NCBI GenBank assembly: GCA_009760855.2 | Contig: WPIO01000033.1 | Coordinates: 1,078,001 to 1,142,000 of the forward strand | Length of the DNA: 64,000 nt | Reading direction: 5' to 3' | Origin: Cristatella mucedo | Taxonomy: Eukaryota > Bryozoa > Phylactolaemata > Cristatellidae | In this document: piece by piece, positions 1 through 13,547 of the stretch | Layout of the letters: every line of letters begins with the position of its first letter | Position numbering within the stretch: position 1 is the stretch's first letter | Notes under the pieces: model-generated | The model's database searches: none | The model's input: only the letters and a program-made list of their open reading frames with translations | What the model was told of the DNA's origin: nothing | Translations under genes and position numbers: made by a program

Positions 1-239
1 CTGTTTTGACAGCAAACGAAGGCGGAAGGAGCGCTCAGCGAGGAGTCTCGACCAGGAGTGGGGCACGCGCGCCGCCGCCGATGGGGGACCGATTTAATGT
101 CCGCACGCTGCCTAACTGGTTAATTTAAATTAATTGGCCCCCTCTTTCGTTTTCCACGGCGCTCGTAGCCATTCGGACGTAAGCGATTAAGGGCAGCCGG
201 AGGCTGCGACACGCTATCCCCTCTGAGGTGTTCTCGGCG

Positions 240-730
240 CACGCTTCTTTGTGTGGCCGCGCCCCGATCCGCCGCGCCCCGATCCGCTGCTGATACGCCT
301 TGTGTCGTACTTTCCGGCGCGGCCCTCTGAAGCCACGATGTGCGGGCGGCGGGAGGGGGGCCGGCTGTGCAGCATCGGGCTCGGAAAAGCAGCTGCACTG
401 CGCATGTGTATAGCCGTTCTGCGGTGGCGCTGGCGATACGCTAGGCCGAGCTATGCCGACGCACGCCGCCGCAGCCCCTCAACGCCGGCCGCCCACCTTT
501 CGTCGAGGCTGCGCTGGGCAGACCAAAACATGCGGCGCCACCGGGACAGTCGGCGGGCAGCCGGCGGGCGGGCGTGGGGATTGATTAACGGCGGCGCTCG
601 CTCGTCGGCAAATGCAAGCACCGCCTACAGTAGTGCTTGGAGCGTCTGCAACGCCTGTGCGACCGGTCCATGGCGCCGCAGCGACTCGCCTTGCTTGGGG
701 CTGTCGGCCTCGTTAGCCTCTGCTCAGTAG
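240..730. other. CpG-rich patch without recognised gene
   Basis: Rich in CG dinucleotides with open frames on both strands, the usual effect of high GC. None shows a known protein motif. Bases 1-239 are likewise unremarkable. Confidence 0.4.
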
Positions 731-889
731 TAGCCAACGTGCGCGCTTTCATGTTTAAACGTAAAGCTTTTAAGTTCAGAATCATTCGCGTCTTAGGTCG
801 AGCAAAGATTCGAGATGGCGAGCGGCCGAGTTCACGAGACTCCTCGCTTTGGGGCAAGGTCCGGGATGGCAGGTCACCTGCGAGCTCAT

Positions 890-2631
<1,742 letters not shown>

Positions 2632-3345
2632 GGTTAATAATAATAATAATAATACGCTTGATAAAGCGCCCTCAGAGAACTCGTCTCTTTCTAGGCGCAA
2701 TACATTTGCTGCAAAGGAAATGCGATCGAATGGTGAATGGTATCATGCTTGATAAACAACGTGAATAACATGGTGAGGGCTGACATGCAGAGTCAGCATA
2801 CGAATGTGGTTAGTGGCAGCATGCACAATATCAACACGCATAAGCACATGAAGGACGAATCACAGGGACCCACTAAATGCCATCATAAGTGTAAGCGTTT
2901 TTAGTTTTTTTTTAATTGTGGACAAGTCAGGAGATGTCGTGATGCAAGTAGGGAGTGAGTTCCAAGCTTTGGGAGCATACGAACTTAAGGCACTGTCTCC
3001 AAAGGATTTGAGGTTTGTGCGAGGTATTGGTAAACTATTCGATTCCGAAAAGCGGGTGGTACCATGCTTGTCCTGGTGGGGGAGTAGATCTAATAGGTAG
3101 GCTAGAGCCAAACAATGAACGGACCTAAAAGTGAGCAACATAACCTTGAAGTCGATCCGTTGCTCGACTGGTAGCCAGTGCAGGTCGGCGAGAAGTGGTT
3201 TGATGTGGCAACTACGACGCTCACGACAGACAAGTCTTGCTGTAGAGTCTTGCACCAGCTGTAAGCGCCTGATTGCGCACGCCGGTAGGCCAGCAAGCAG
3301 TGAGTTCTCGTACGGAGCCGCGGCCCCGAAGCCTGACTAGCGCTT
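2632..3345 (-). mobile_element. LINE 3' fragment (same CR1/L2-like family)
   Basis: Minus strand: LADLHWLPVEQRIDFKVM, LPIPRTNLKSFGDSALSS, APKAWNSLPTCITTSPDL, then the 3' UTR with GCATGC motifs and an ATT-repeat tail at 2635-2653. The C-terminal RT region of the family, here with long open stretches. Bounded on the left by GC-rich unique sequence. Confidence 0.8.
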
Positions 3346-4027
3346 GAGAATGGAAGAGATCTATATCTATTTTCGCTTTCCGGCGTCGCAATTCGACGCT
3401 GACTCTTAACCCAACCATGATTTGTTGTTACCGGAAATGCTCGACTGCCTCTCGCAGCAAGGCTCTCTGACGACACGGAGCCTGGTTGACGGCGCCAGCG
3501 GCAAGCCCGTGCGGCGGCGACCGCGAACTGCTCCCTCCAGGAGACTCGGCGGCGGCGGAGGCCGAGGACGGCGGCCGCGGGCAGCTCGCTGCCCGCAGGA
3601 TGTCGGGTTCAGGCGCGGCGGCGACGGAGGCGGCTGCGGTCGCTGGCAGCTGGCCGCTGCGGCTCCGTGGCGCCGGCAGCCTCTCAGCCCTCTCCTCCGC
3701 CCCCCCCCCGCCCCTCCTGTCCGGTCTGGCGGGGTCCCCAATGTCTGACACCTGCAGTCACGCCTGATCGAGTGAGCGATCGGCAAACGAGCCGTCAAGG
3801 GCTGAGTGCATGCTGCCGTCGGCAGAGCGTCGTGGGAGCTCGCGGCGTCGTAGTCTCGCGCCTCTCGCTGGTCCGAGAACCTCGCCGCTCGCTCGTTCTT
3901 CAGCATTTCGCCAAGTACTGCCCGCACAGTTAATCTTCTGCGGCCGCCTGCCAGCCGCGGTGTCTGTGGCGGGCGCCGCCGTCATCGTCGTTGTTTCAGG
4001 CCTCTCGACCAAAGAAGGCCGGTGCCT

Positions 4028-4030
<3 letters not shown>
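3346..4030. other. CpG island-like patch
   Basis: 3480-3730 is extremely GC-rich with Gly/Arg/Pro/Ala-type frames on both strands, then GC-rich unique sequence to the (CT)n at 4031. No motif supports a specific gene. Confidence 0.4.

Positions 4031-4065
<35 letters not shown>
4031..4065. repeat. (CT)n microsatellite
   Basis: About 17 uninterrupted CT units, at the edge of a GC-rich patch. Confidence 0.95.
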
Positions 4066-4069
<4 letters not shown>

Positions 4070-4194
4070 GCTTTCAAATTGACTCAAAATCCAGCGCCAT
4101 CTACAAATGGCTCGACTTGATCGCCATGGACGACTGCGAACTGATGCTCTGCGAAAAAGAGGAAATGACTTGCGAGATTTTTGGAATCTAACTG

Positions 4195-4498
4195 CTTACA
4201 ATAAACGTACAAAAAAAGAAACAAAAACGCTTATACTTATGAGAGCATTTATTGGGTCCCTGCGATTCGTCCTTTATGTGCTTATGCGTGCTGGCACTGT
4301 GCATGCTGCCACTAACCAAACTTGCATGCTGACCCTGTGCATGTCACCCCTAACCATGTTACTCATATTGTTTATTGAGCATGCTACCACTAGGCATTCG
4401 ATAGTGCTTCCTTTGCAGCAAATGTAAAGTGCCTAGAAAGAGATTGAATTCTCTGAGGGCGCTATATCAAATGCATTATTGTGCAAATGCATTATTAC
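4195..4498 (+). mobile_element. LINE 3' UTR fragment
   Basis: Plus-strand 3' end with the GCATGCTGACCCTGTGCATG block and GTAAAGTGCCTAGAAAGAGA, ending ATTATTG. Only the 3' UTR and last codons remain. Confidence 0.75.
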
Positions 4499-5689
4499 GA
4501 GGACGAGGAGGAATATTGAATCATTTGTGAAACAAACTAAAGCAAAACTTATTTTTATGATCAACATTCAACAATAATTTTATTAAAAATCCAAATCAAT
4601 ATATTGTATTGGCTTCGATGACAATGAAAATATATTGTATGTTTTCAATTACGATAACATTATATTGTATTATTTTGCTGTGAAAATATAAATATATTTC
4701 TTGCTAGCTTTGAAAATTGGAAATGCAGTAACAATAGTATTGTTGCTCGGTTGGGCCGCGTGTGCGAACGCTGGCCTCGGTGCGGAGAGGCGGAGCTTGC
4801 GAAAGTACTTCGCGAAACTCGGGAAACACGCCACCGCTAGTAAGTTGAGCGCCCTCTACAAGTTGAGGCCGTTGAGGCCCTGACTACCCCTGAGATCCTC
4901 GGACGTGCGTACTAGTTCTGATAAGCGAGCGCAGAAAATATCTGCGGGGCCGTCGGTCTTCGCCTTGAGGCGCTTATCTTTATCAACCTCAATTATTTTG
5001 GATGTACATATACGGGTACTGAGTTCTGGGATCGGAAACGGAAGTCGCCAAGAAAATGTGAAGAAAAATCTATCTATACCAAACTACAGGGCTCTTTAAA
5101 GATCCCCGAGCTAAAGACAATAATTGCTCGGAAAGCTTTAAAGGGTGATTAACTTAAATATCTCTTAAGAGTTTCAAGCGACTACCAATTTTTGTGTAAA
5201 ACTTTAGTTTCCGCCCGCCATTGCGGATCGACTAGCCTTTCATGGCAATGGAAGAGAACAAAGCAAGCATAATATACTCGAGACTATCGCTGGCAGCGAC
5301 GAGAAAAGCAAGGAGAAAGTCACTTAGCGTCACACTCTGCAACGTACGACATACTTTACAGCCGGAAGAAAAGACTGAAGGCGACGCCCAGGAGCTTCGC
5401 TCGTGCTGTCAAAGCTCATGAACGCCTCACTTATGACAAGTCAACGACAGGAAGAGACTGAAGGTAACCTTGGAGCACTTCCTGACCCAAGTCGAGCGTT
5501 TGAGTTCTCATCCGACCCTAGGCCGCCCGGCGCGCCAGCACGGCTGGGCTTACCACTAAGTCGGCGAACACTCAGGCCCGTATTGCAACGCAACTCGGGA
5601 ATTTCCCGCGATTTTTCTAGGCCTTAGGCAAGTCAACAAAATGAAGACGCCAGAGAATCTATACCGCCGGCATCTGGTAAGTATGAGCG
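4499..5689. other. Gene-free stretch, AT-rich at left
   Basis: 4540-4700 is strongly AT-rich with three ATATTGTAT motifs; the remainder is unique-looking sequence with no recognised feature. Confidence 0.4.
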
Positions 5690-6090
5690 TTGCCCCATGA
5701 GTAAGACAGCCAAACTAGCTCATGCATTTGTGATATCGCGCCTAGATTACCAATATTCCCTTAATTCAGTACTCCCGGTCAATGCCGTTGATCTGCATGC
5801 AGCTGGCGCCCAACTCAGTAGCTCTTACGGTCTGTTATCTACAGCGTACCTGCTTGCCACTTGGTATCCTTTCTGGCAGAGCTTCACTGGCTCCCTATTA
5901 AGCAGCGAATCGATTTCAAAATCCTGTCTTGCTTGCAGGTCGCTCCACTGACGCACCAGTGCATCTATGCGACCACGCTGCTCCTCCATTGTGCTTTCGT
6001 ATCACCCGCTCCTCGGCTTCTAGTCATTTCGCAGCACCTCGCGCTAAATTGAAATCTTCGGCGATCGGGCCTTTCTCTCGTAAGCATCGA
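5690..6090 (+). mobile_element. LINE RT C-terminal fragment, divergent
   Basis: Plus strand codes AHAFVISRLDYQYSLNSV, then LAELHWLPIKQRIDFKIL, both hallmarks of the region downstream of RT in this LINE group, with frameshifts between. A SINE-B copy follows directly. Confidence 0.65.
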
Positions 6091-6242
6091 TAGTCTGGAG
6101 CTCACACTTGCATCTTTGGTCGACCGAGGTCGTGGGTTTGAGTCCTGCAGTGGGCGATCCTGTATTGCCCTCTGCAAGCGGTTGTGGCAGCCACTAAGGC
6201 TCTTCTTTCGCTATGTAAATGAGGCTGTCTGATCGGCTATAT
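6090..6242 (+). mobile_element. SINE-B (tRNA-derived), head decayed
   Basis: GACCGAGGTCGTGGGTTTGA with B box, CAGTGGGCGATCCTGTATTG body, GCTCTTCTTTCGCTATGTAA and GGCTGT end typical of the family. Confidence 0.65.
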
Positions 6243-6420
6243 AGTAATAATAACACGCTTGATAAAGCACCCTCAGGGAACTCAATCTATTTCTTGGCGC
6301 TTTACATTTGCTGCAAAGGAAACACGATCGAATGGTTAAATAAATTGGTAGCATGCTCGATAAAAAACAAGAGTAACATGGTTAGGAGTGACATGCACAT
6401 GTGTTGCATACTGGTCTCAG
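6243..6420 (-). mobile_element. LINE 3' tail fragment
   Basis: ACGCTTGATAAAGCACCCTC then GGCGCTTTACATTTGCTGCA and ACATGCAC motifs: the family 3' tail in reverse orientation. Confidence 0.65.
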
Positions 6421-6559
6421 CACGACAATCGTTTGCTTTTTCATGCTAGTCTAAGCACGATACCAAGCATGTAATTAACCTTTGATTACTGATTCTTGTG
6501 CAGCGGACTGTAAGGCACCTGGATAGAGCCAAGAACAGTCGTGGCTTGCGTTTCTATGC

Positions 6560-7460
6560 CGAAGACACCGAGCTCTAAATATCTTATGATCCTCTAAGCC
6601 CTGCTTCTCATCCAACTCACATGATCCCCTTACATCCTGCGCCGACGAAATTCGCATCTGAATATCTACTGACTTCCTAAAGCTTAACGGTGATCGGACT
6701 AACTTAACAGTTATTGGACTAACATAATAGTCATGGGCAAACCTAGCGTCAACCGAACGTGAAGACCTAACCCTCCAGATTGCTTCGGCTAGCAATACTT
6801 CCGCGATGTCTGCCCAAAATCTAGACGTACAATTTAATAAAGACTCGCTTTTAGAGCACATTTTCCCCACTGTTAAGTCGACCTATTTTTAATTAAGGAA
6901 CAACGCCAAAATTGGGGTGTGCACAGGTGAGAGTAAGGCAGCTAGAACAGTTCACGTATGTAATTACATCGCGTTTAGATTATTACAATTCCCACCAGTC
7001 TGGACTTTCGGCCTTTGCCCTTGATCGTCTGCAACAGGTACATAGCTAGGCAGCTCGGTTGGTCTTTGCCAACGGCGCTGCTGCCACATCATCCCACTTC
7101 TGTCTGAGCTTCGTTAGCTCCCTTATACTGCATTGAATCAATTTCAAGACCCATTCCCAGTCTGGTTTATATGTCACTTCATTCGCTTGCACCGCCTATG
7201 TATCCGACTTCCTTGCTCGTCCGTCGTGCTCTTGTACCACCCTGTTTTACAGCAACATTATCTATTTATCTCGCCGTCTTTCGAAGTAAACGGAAATCCT
7301 CTGGTGATCGAGCCTTCAGCTTGTACGCACTAAACGTCTGGAACTCACTGGCAGGTACAGTGACTACCTGCTAGGACATGGCATCAGAAAATGCAAAGTA
7401 ACTAGAAGACTTTGGCCTCTCTGAGGGCTTTATAAAAACGAGTTTTTATTATTCTATAAG
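6560..7460 (+). mobile_element. LINE RT/C-terminal fragment with 3' tail, divergent
   Basis: Starts at a decayed RT box (FYAEDTEL, from FYADDTQL), continues through DYYNSHQSGLSAFALDRLQQ-like sequence and ends with GTAACTAGAAGACTTTGGCC, CTCTGAGGGC and ATTATT near 7455. Several stops. Confidence 0.6.
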
Positions 7461-9594
7461 TCTCAGATAAAGATGCGTCCACTGCGGTCAGCTATTCCTT
7501 CACCTTAGCGAAATTGTCGGCTTTTGTTCCTATGTGTTTTGCTCGATTACCTGGGCATGATTCAGTGAACTTGAACGTGAACCAGGGGTCCTACTCAACA
7601 GGGGCCGTGTGTGTCTTCATACTCGCTTTAGCATGGTTACTTAATATTTGTTTGTTTGCTTGTGCGCGATATTTGTTTACTTGCGCACGCTTGATACCGT
7701 GCACAAGAAAACAAATATCGCTCACTAATACAACTATCGCGCGAGTACTGATTCTCTTGTTGTAAAGCGCCCGGATACAGATTAAGTTCTCTTAGGGCGT
7801 TAAGCAACTACCTACTATTATTACCATTAATATTATTATTTTCATTATCACTATTAGCAGTACCTTCCTCCCACAAAAGCAGCGTCAAGTCAATTACTAT
7901 ATAGTACATGTCTCGAGCTAAGTACGTGCTAAGAGCTCCTCCGCCTGCTCCACCAACGTCAGGCCTTCGCCGGTGCTACTCTGTCCGAGCCTATCAGACT
8001 ACCCATCTCGCTGTCCGCCCATCGCTCGGGTGAACTTCGGGCAGCGGCAGAATACCTCGTAGCTCTTACGGTTGGAAAGTGAGATTGGGCGAGTCGTCCG
8101 TGTGGAGTGCGGGTCAAATGTTTGAATTTGCTGGAGGGGTCGGAGCCAGCGTCGGACTGGCATTCTTGCAATTGACGTTTCTGCCGCCCAGACGTCTGAC
8201 GCTCCGACGCTCTTACTCGTCGGTCGAGTCGGAAACGCTGCTGAACGCAGCGCTAAGAAATAAGCTTCCGAAATACACTCCAAATGGTCTATTTCGCAAT
8301 AACTCGGGCGTGTGCGCCGCTCACAGCGTCTGCTCGTCGGTCTCGGCTGCCAGTAACGACGCACCGCGAGAAGGCTCACAGTGAACGTTAGGCGCTCATT
8401 TCTGCGAAGCAGCAGGCTAACGGGTCTTCTCGAACGATCTTCGAATGCCAAAACACCTGCCCAGCCGCCTTTGTCCGAAACGCCATGCCGCGGCAGCTAC
8501 GTACAGGTATAGTGAGAGGGACATTTCTACCGGGACATTTTGGCGGAAGGCCGTGCAATCTTTTCCGTGTAAACTTTGTTTCTAGAACCTCTAGGAATTA
8601 AACGTCCTTCGCCGAGCTGTCCGATTACCGCCTATCATTTGAGACAGCGAGCCGCATCTCGCCTTTTATATTGTTCTGTCTTTCGTCTCAGAATGAAATC
8701 AGTCGGTACGCTCGTACCTAGCGCTCGAAAGTGCCCAAAATCTATTTTTTTGCTTCCTGTGCAACACAATTCACCAGTAAGTTGACTTCTCAGCGGGCTT
8801 GCTTTTCGGGCTACTTCTATACGTTATGCACACGGCCATTAATCCTGAACGCAGCTATTTACTCACACAACTGGAGTGGAGGTCTACTTTTCCATGTTCC
8901 GCTATGCGACGCTTTATTATCCGGGCCTTGATGAGGGAAATGAATTTTCATGCGGACATTTTGGCCGGGAAATTTCAGTGCCCGGACGTTTCTACATTTC
9001 GGCAAAGCAATCCTGGCCTCGGTCTGTGAAATCCAAGTCGTACTGTATTTTAGGGTAAAAACATGTAGGGCGTTGCCCAGGGAAGCAGGATGAAGCACGT
9101 GAAATACTCGGGAACAAAAAAGACAAGTTCACTGAGGGTGGGAGGCAAAGGGAGAGTAGGGTGGAACAGATGCCTCTGTAGCTGATGAAAAGTCAATGCA
9201 GGTGGGGGACAGAAGCCGCAAGCGAGCTGCACTTTGTCGTATGCACGAACAGTAGACCCGATTGCGAAAAGATTTCAATCAAACTCGAGGAACGGCGAGA
9301 TGACTAAAAGCAGAGAAGGGCGTGGTTCAAGACCACCCGCCGGCCGAGAAACGCGTAATTAAGCTCACACTCCTCGTATTAGCCGCTGACTGACGCCTCG
9401 AAGAGAATCGGCAGGAGTTACCCCGCCAGTCGTAGCCGAAGCAACCCAAAGCGAAATGGCTTAGTACCTCGGAGTGGAGGCTGTCCTAACTGGCTCAACG
9501 CATGTGAAATCCAGATGGTTGAAACAAGAGTCCATACCCCGACCGAGTTGAGACTATGGTCAAATTCGCTAACGTAGCATTCCCGGTCACCCTT
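7461..9594. other. Gene-free stretch, CpG-rich at 7920-8480
   Basis: A short LINE/SINE-type tail (AAAGCGCCCGGATACAGATT, GTTCTCTTAGGGCGTT) lies at 7763-7830. Frames in 8000-8450 overlap on both strands without recognisable motifs. Confidence 0.35.
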
Positions 9595-9653
9595 CTAGCA
9601 GAGTGAGCGATGAGGGACAGAGGCGGACGGAGAGCGTGAGTGGGGAAAAGGTG

Positions 9654-9654
<1 letters not shown>

Positions 9655-9692
<38 letters not shown>
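9655..9692. repeat. (GA)n microsatellite
   Basis: About 19 GA units at the start of a GC-rich stretch. Confidence 0.95.
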
Positions 9693-9694
<2 letters not shown>

Positions 9695-10985
9695 AGTGAG
9701 GCTGGGAAATCGCTTAAGCGGCGCCAGGACTCAAGTGTGGCAATACCGATGGGATCAATCGCTCGCCGCCGACGGAACGAGATGTGCAGAATAGCGGCCG
9801 ACCGAGTGCAGCCCGGCGGGCAAGGATCGGGGTCGGGAGCGATGCGCTGAGCGGAAATTGAGCCGTTCGTCCAGCGGATGGATTGGAGGGGTGCGAAAAT
9901 GGAGCGCTGAGCCTCGGCTGCAGGAGATGAGACGAATATGCGGGTGGGTGAACCGAGTGGAGTTTTGCGGTCCCTCTGGTGGCCGCCCATAAATTGACAC
10001 GCGACTCAGTGGCGGCAACCGTTTGCGGTGCTTCGGGCTCGTGCGCCCATCGACTGGCCGTTGAAGGGGCGTGCAGGAACCGTGGGTAGTAAATAGCGAC
10101 TGGCTCGGCAGCGGCTGCAGTGGTTGAGCTGAGCGGTGTCGGTTGGTTCGGCGGCAGCGGTTCGACGGATAGGAGTGGAGAGCGTTCGATGGACGGGCTT
10201 CCACCCAAGCCCGAATCCTCGAGCTGGAAGCCCGGGCTTGGGCCTTAAACCTGACCGTGCAGATTATCAGCGCCCCGTCTATTCAGAGGCGACAGGACAG
10301 ATCGTGTCCTGGTGAGAGTCGGTGACCACGCCCACTAGCGACCCCAGTGGCGTCGTCCGGCTGTAAATCGGCTGGGCAGCAAGTTGTGGCGAGCTGCCGG
10401 CGGGGTTTTTTGCCTCCACCGCCGCGACCCCCCCCCCCCCAGCCACCGCCGTGGAAAGAGCAAGGAGGGAGAAGCTGACTCGGGTTACCAGAGGTTGGAG
10501 CGTGCGGTCGGAGCCTGCCTCCCCTCCACAGCCATCTTTGGGCCAGCGCCGGTGCATCCGAACGGACGAGCGAGCGCCTACTCGGTCAGGCGACGAGCCG
10601 GGCATTTTGCGCCAACAAAGAAAGGATTCGCCCGCGAGCGCCCTCGTTGCTCGGCCGATGGCTCAGGGGGCTCACTTGGCGCCCCGGCTACTCCATCTGC
10701 CTGCACGCGCCTGCTGAGCGTGCATGCACACGTTAATAACTTACCTATCGGGAAAGAGCGAACGAGCGAGAAAGAGAGGCCATACCGCAGTTCCGGCCTC
10801 AAAATTCTTGCTACCGTCTTTTGTCTGCATCCGGGCCGGCACCTTTGCACTATGTGCATTGCCGGCTAGCGAACGATGCAGCGAGGCTAAGCAAGCCTAG
10901 CAAAGCATAGCTCCCGAACCCACCGAGCCTCAATTGTATTGCTTCTATCGCCCCTGGTCTATCTCTCCTGGTCTGCCCGGATTTT

Positions 10986-10989
<4 letters not shown>
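9693..10989. other. CpG-rich patch between GA and CT tracts
   Basis: About 1.3 kb of high GC with overlapping frames on both strands and a C10 run at 10430-10440. It has the composition of a promoter or first exon but no supported gene. Confidence 0.35.
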
Positions 10990-11075
<86 letters not shown>

Positions 11076-11118
11076 TTCTCTCTCCCTCTCTCCTCTCTCC
11101 CCCTCCCTCTCTCTCTAG
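10990..11118. repeat. (CT)n microsatellite
   Basis: About 40 CT units followed by CTCC/CTTT variants, at the right edge of the GC-rich stretch 9600-10900. Confidence 0.95.
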
Positions 11119-12194
11119 CCCTTTGCCGTCCCCAATGCTCCCTGCACGTTCCCTCATATATTTCCTCCGACTCCCCATCCACATCTAATTTTAATAATCA
11201 ACTCTGAGCTGCCTTCGAGAAAGGACGGAAACTTTTCCAATGCGTTTGTATAGCAGCTGCAGAAATGCTTCTGATAACACATCTCGGAAGATTTGCTCAC
11301 CCACGAAGGCGTAAATCGGATTTAATCGATTCAATTTAATGTATATATTTTCCTTTCCCGCTTTGCTCGCCGAAAAATCGGGTGGGCAACTGCTGAGAAG
11401 CGAATAGCAGAGGAGCTCGAGGAACGTTAATATTAGCTGGATCGGCAGGCCCACTGTACCTGAGGAAGCAATCGAGCATCGACGTAGTTACATTCTGTGG
11501 GAAGCAAGTGCACAAGTTCCTCGAGGCGGCCCAGATACTGCTGTATTTCTCTTTCTATCTTGCGGAGCAATCTCGTTGAAGGCAGTCTCTATTTGGGAGT
11601 GATGGCTTAAATTAGCCATGGCCAACTTAAGAACCTTCGCGGCTAAAAACTGTCCAAAGTTTGGACAGTGCTGGGGTGGTACGGGAACCGTCAAGTTTCC
11701 TTTAGCAGGCGTTGGGAGTGTCACACGTGTTGGCCGTTCTGGTGATCTACTCAATTTCTTGTCACCACCAGGTGACGAGATATTTCAACAGGACTAGTCG
11801 GCGAGAATTGTATTATATATTACGTATTACATTACCCCTCATCGTATTAAAAATGATTGCTTAGATATTCTACGCCCCTTCAAGTAACGGCTGAAACGAC
11901 GCAGCTTGAAAACCACCGCAGCTACTTTTGGTTACAGATAGTAAACGATTCGATGACAATTTTGCGTACCCCTTCCTTCACTGATCTCTTCAACGAAGTA
12001 TCCGTTGAAGGTAATCGAGGATGCGTGCAGCTGTGTGAAAATCGGATGAAAGTGAACTCTCGGATCTCATCGGATATCCGATTCTAACTTCCGAAATGGC
12101 ATAACTTTTAATCATACAATGAATCGCTAAGTTTACTATTTCTCCCCCCAAAATCCGAGTCTTCTATGCAGTGACTCTTATAAAAGAGATACTA
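11119..12194. other. Mostly featureless spacer
   Basis: Apart from the weak minus-strand frame at 11490-11775 I see no gene or named repeat. Confidence 0.35.
11490..11775 (-). other. Unrecognised open frame resembling the tail of a transposon-linked MADF/BESS protein
   Basis: The minus strand reads SPGGDKKLSRSPERPTRVTL and later HCPNFGQFLAAKVLKLAMAN then IETAFNEI; after that a second frame reads RKIEREIQQYLGRLEELVH. The pattern Phe-Gly followed by an amphipathic helix and an I-x-x-x-I-Q-x-x-L helix is reminiscent of C-terminal BESS-type helices of MADF proteins, often found with PIF/Harbinger transposons. This is pattern memory only. A probable frameshift separates the two parts. There is no ATG in a convincing place. 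Confidence 0.2.
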
Positions 12195-13445
12195 CTACTA
12201 ATAACAACGCATTTGATATAGCACCCTCGGAGAACTCAATCTCTTTCTAGGGACTTTACATTTGATGCAAAGGAAGCACGATCGAATGGTTAGTGATGGC
12301 ATGCTCAATAAAAAACGAGAATAAGCTGGTTAGGGATGACATGCACATGGTCAGCATGCAAGTTTCGTTAGTGGCAACATCCGCAGTGTCAGCACGCATA
12401 AGCACATTAAGGATGAATCACAGGGACCCACTAAATGCTGTGATAAGTAGAAGCGTTTTCAGTTTCTTTTTAAATGTGGACAAGTCAGGAGATGTCGTGA
12501 CGCAAGTCGGGAGTGAGTTCCAGGCTTTGGGTGTATACGAACTAAAGGCCGGTCTCCAAAAGATTTGAGATTTGAACGAGGTATGGGTAAACAGTTTGAT
12601 TCCCATAAGTGGGTGGTACAATGCTTAGCCTGGTGGGGCAGTAGATCTGATAGGTAGGCTGGAACCAAAGAATGAAGGAACCTAAAATTGAGCGACAAAA
12701 CCTTGAAGTTGATGTGTTGCTTGCCTGGGAGCCAGTGCAGGTCGGCGAGATGTGGCAGCGGCGACGCTCACGACAGAAAAGCCTTGCTTCAGAGTTTTAC
12801 ACCAGCTGTAAGCACCTGACCGCACAGGTCAGTAGACCAGCAAGCAGTGAGTTACAGAAGTCAAGACAGGATGTCACTAATGCATGGACCAATTTAGATG
12901 TGGTATCCCTGTCTAAACAAGCCCGAATTTTAGCAATATTATGTAGCTGAAAGTAGGCAGACTTTACAGTGGAGCTGATTTGGTTGTCTTATGAAAGGTC
13001 ACTTTGGAAAATGACACCTAGATTTCGTGCAGATTCAACACGATATACGCTGGCAGAGTCAATTTTGAGCATTAGCCTTTCTAATTTCTGAATCTCACTT
13101 TGTTTCCCCATAACTAGTAAGTTGGTTTTATCATCATTATACTTTGGAAATTTTGCTGCCATCCATGTGTGGATGTCATCCATACATGTAGCAAGGGAGT
13201 TGAGAGAATTTGGTGTGCTCGAGGGCTGGGAGGGGTCAAAGAAAATTACAGCAGAGTGTCATCTGCATAGCAGTGAAAGCCTAGATTGTGCTTCGCAATC
13301 ACATCGGCAAGAGGTTGAGTATAAACCGTGAAAATAACGGGACCAAGCACAGATCCCTGAGGCACCCTATATTTCAGAGTACATATTTAAGAGTTTCCTC
13401 GGATGATTTTAGTCCATTCACATTAATAATTTGGAGTTAAGAGAA
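12195..13445 (-). mobile_element. LINE 3' half, degenerate
   Basis: From the tail at 12195 to the RT region around 13380 (near the V-P-Q-G-S position). Recognisable pieces on the minus strand: DIHTWMAAKFPKYNDDKTNL, ARNLGVIFQSDLS, LPIPRSNLKSFGDRPL. Frameshifts throughout. Confidence 0.78.
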
Positions 13446-13547
13446 GAAGGTGGTACGTTGCTAAACCTGACGGGGAAATATTTTTGGTAGCTAGGCCAGA
13501 ATGAGAGTATAGAGGTACCTCAAAATGAGTGACAGAACCTTGAATTC

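Noticed and set aside
3406-3927. Overlapping Gly/Arg/Pro/Ala-rich frames on both strands
   Set aside because: High GC removes stop codons in all frames; no conserved motif supports any of them.
4701-4883. Frame with a signal-peptide-like start (TIVLLLGWAACANAG)
   Set aside because: The first codon is TTG; there is no ATG and no upstream exon evidence.
10850-11188. Arg/Glu and Ser/Leu repeat frames
   Set aside because: Translation of the (CT)n tract on both strands.
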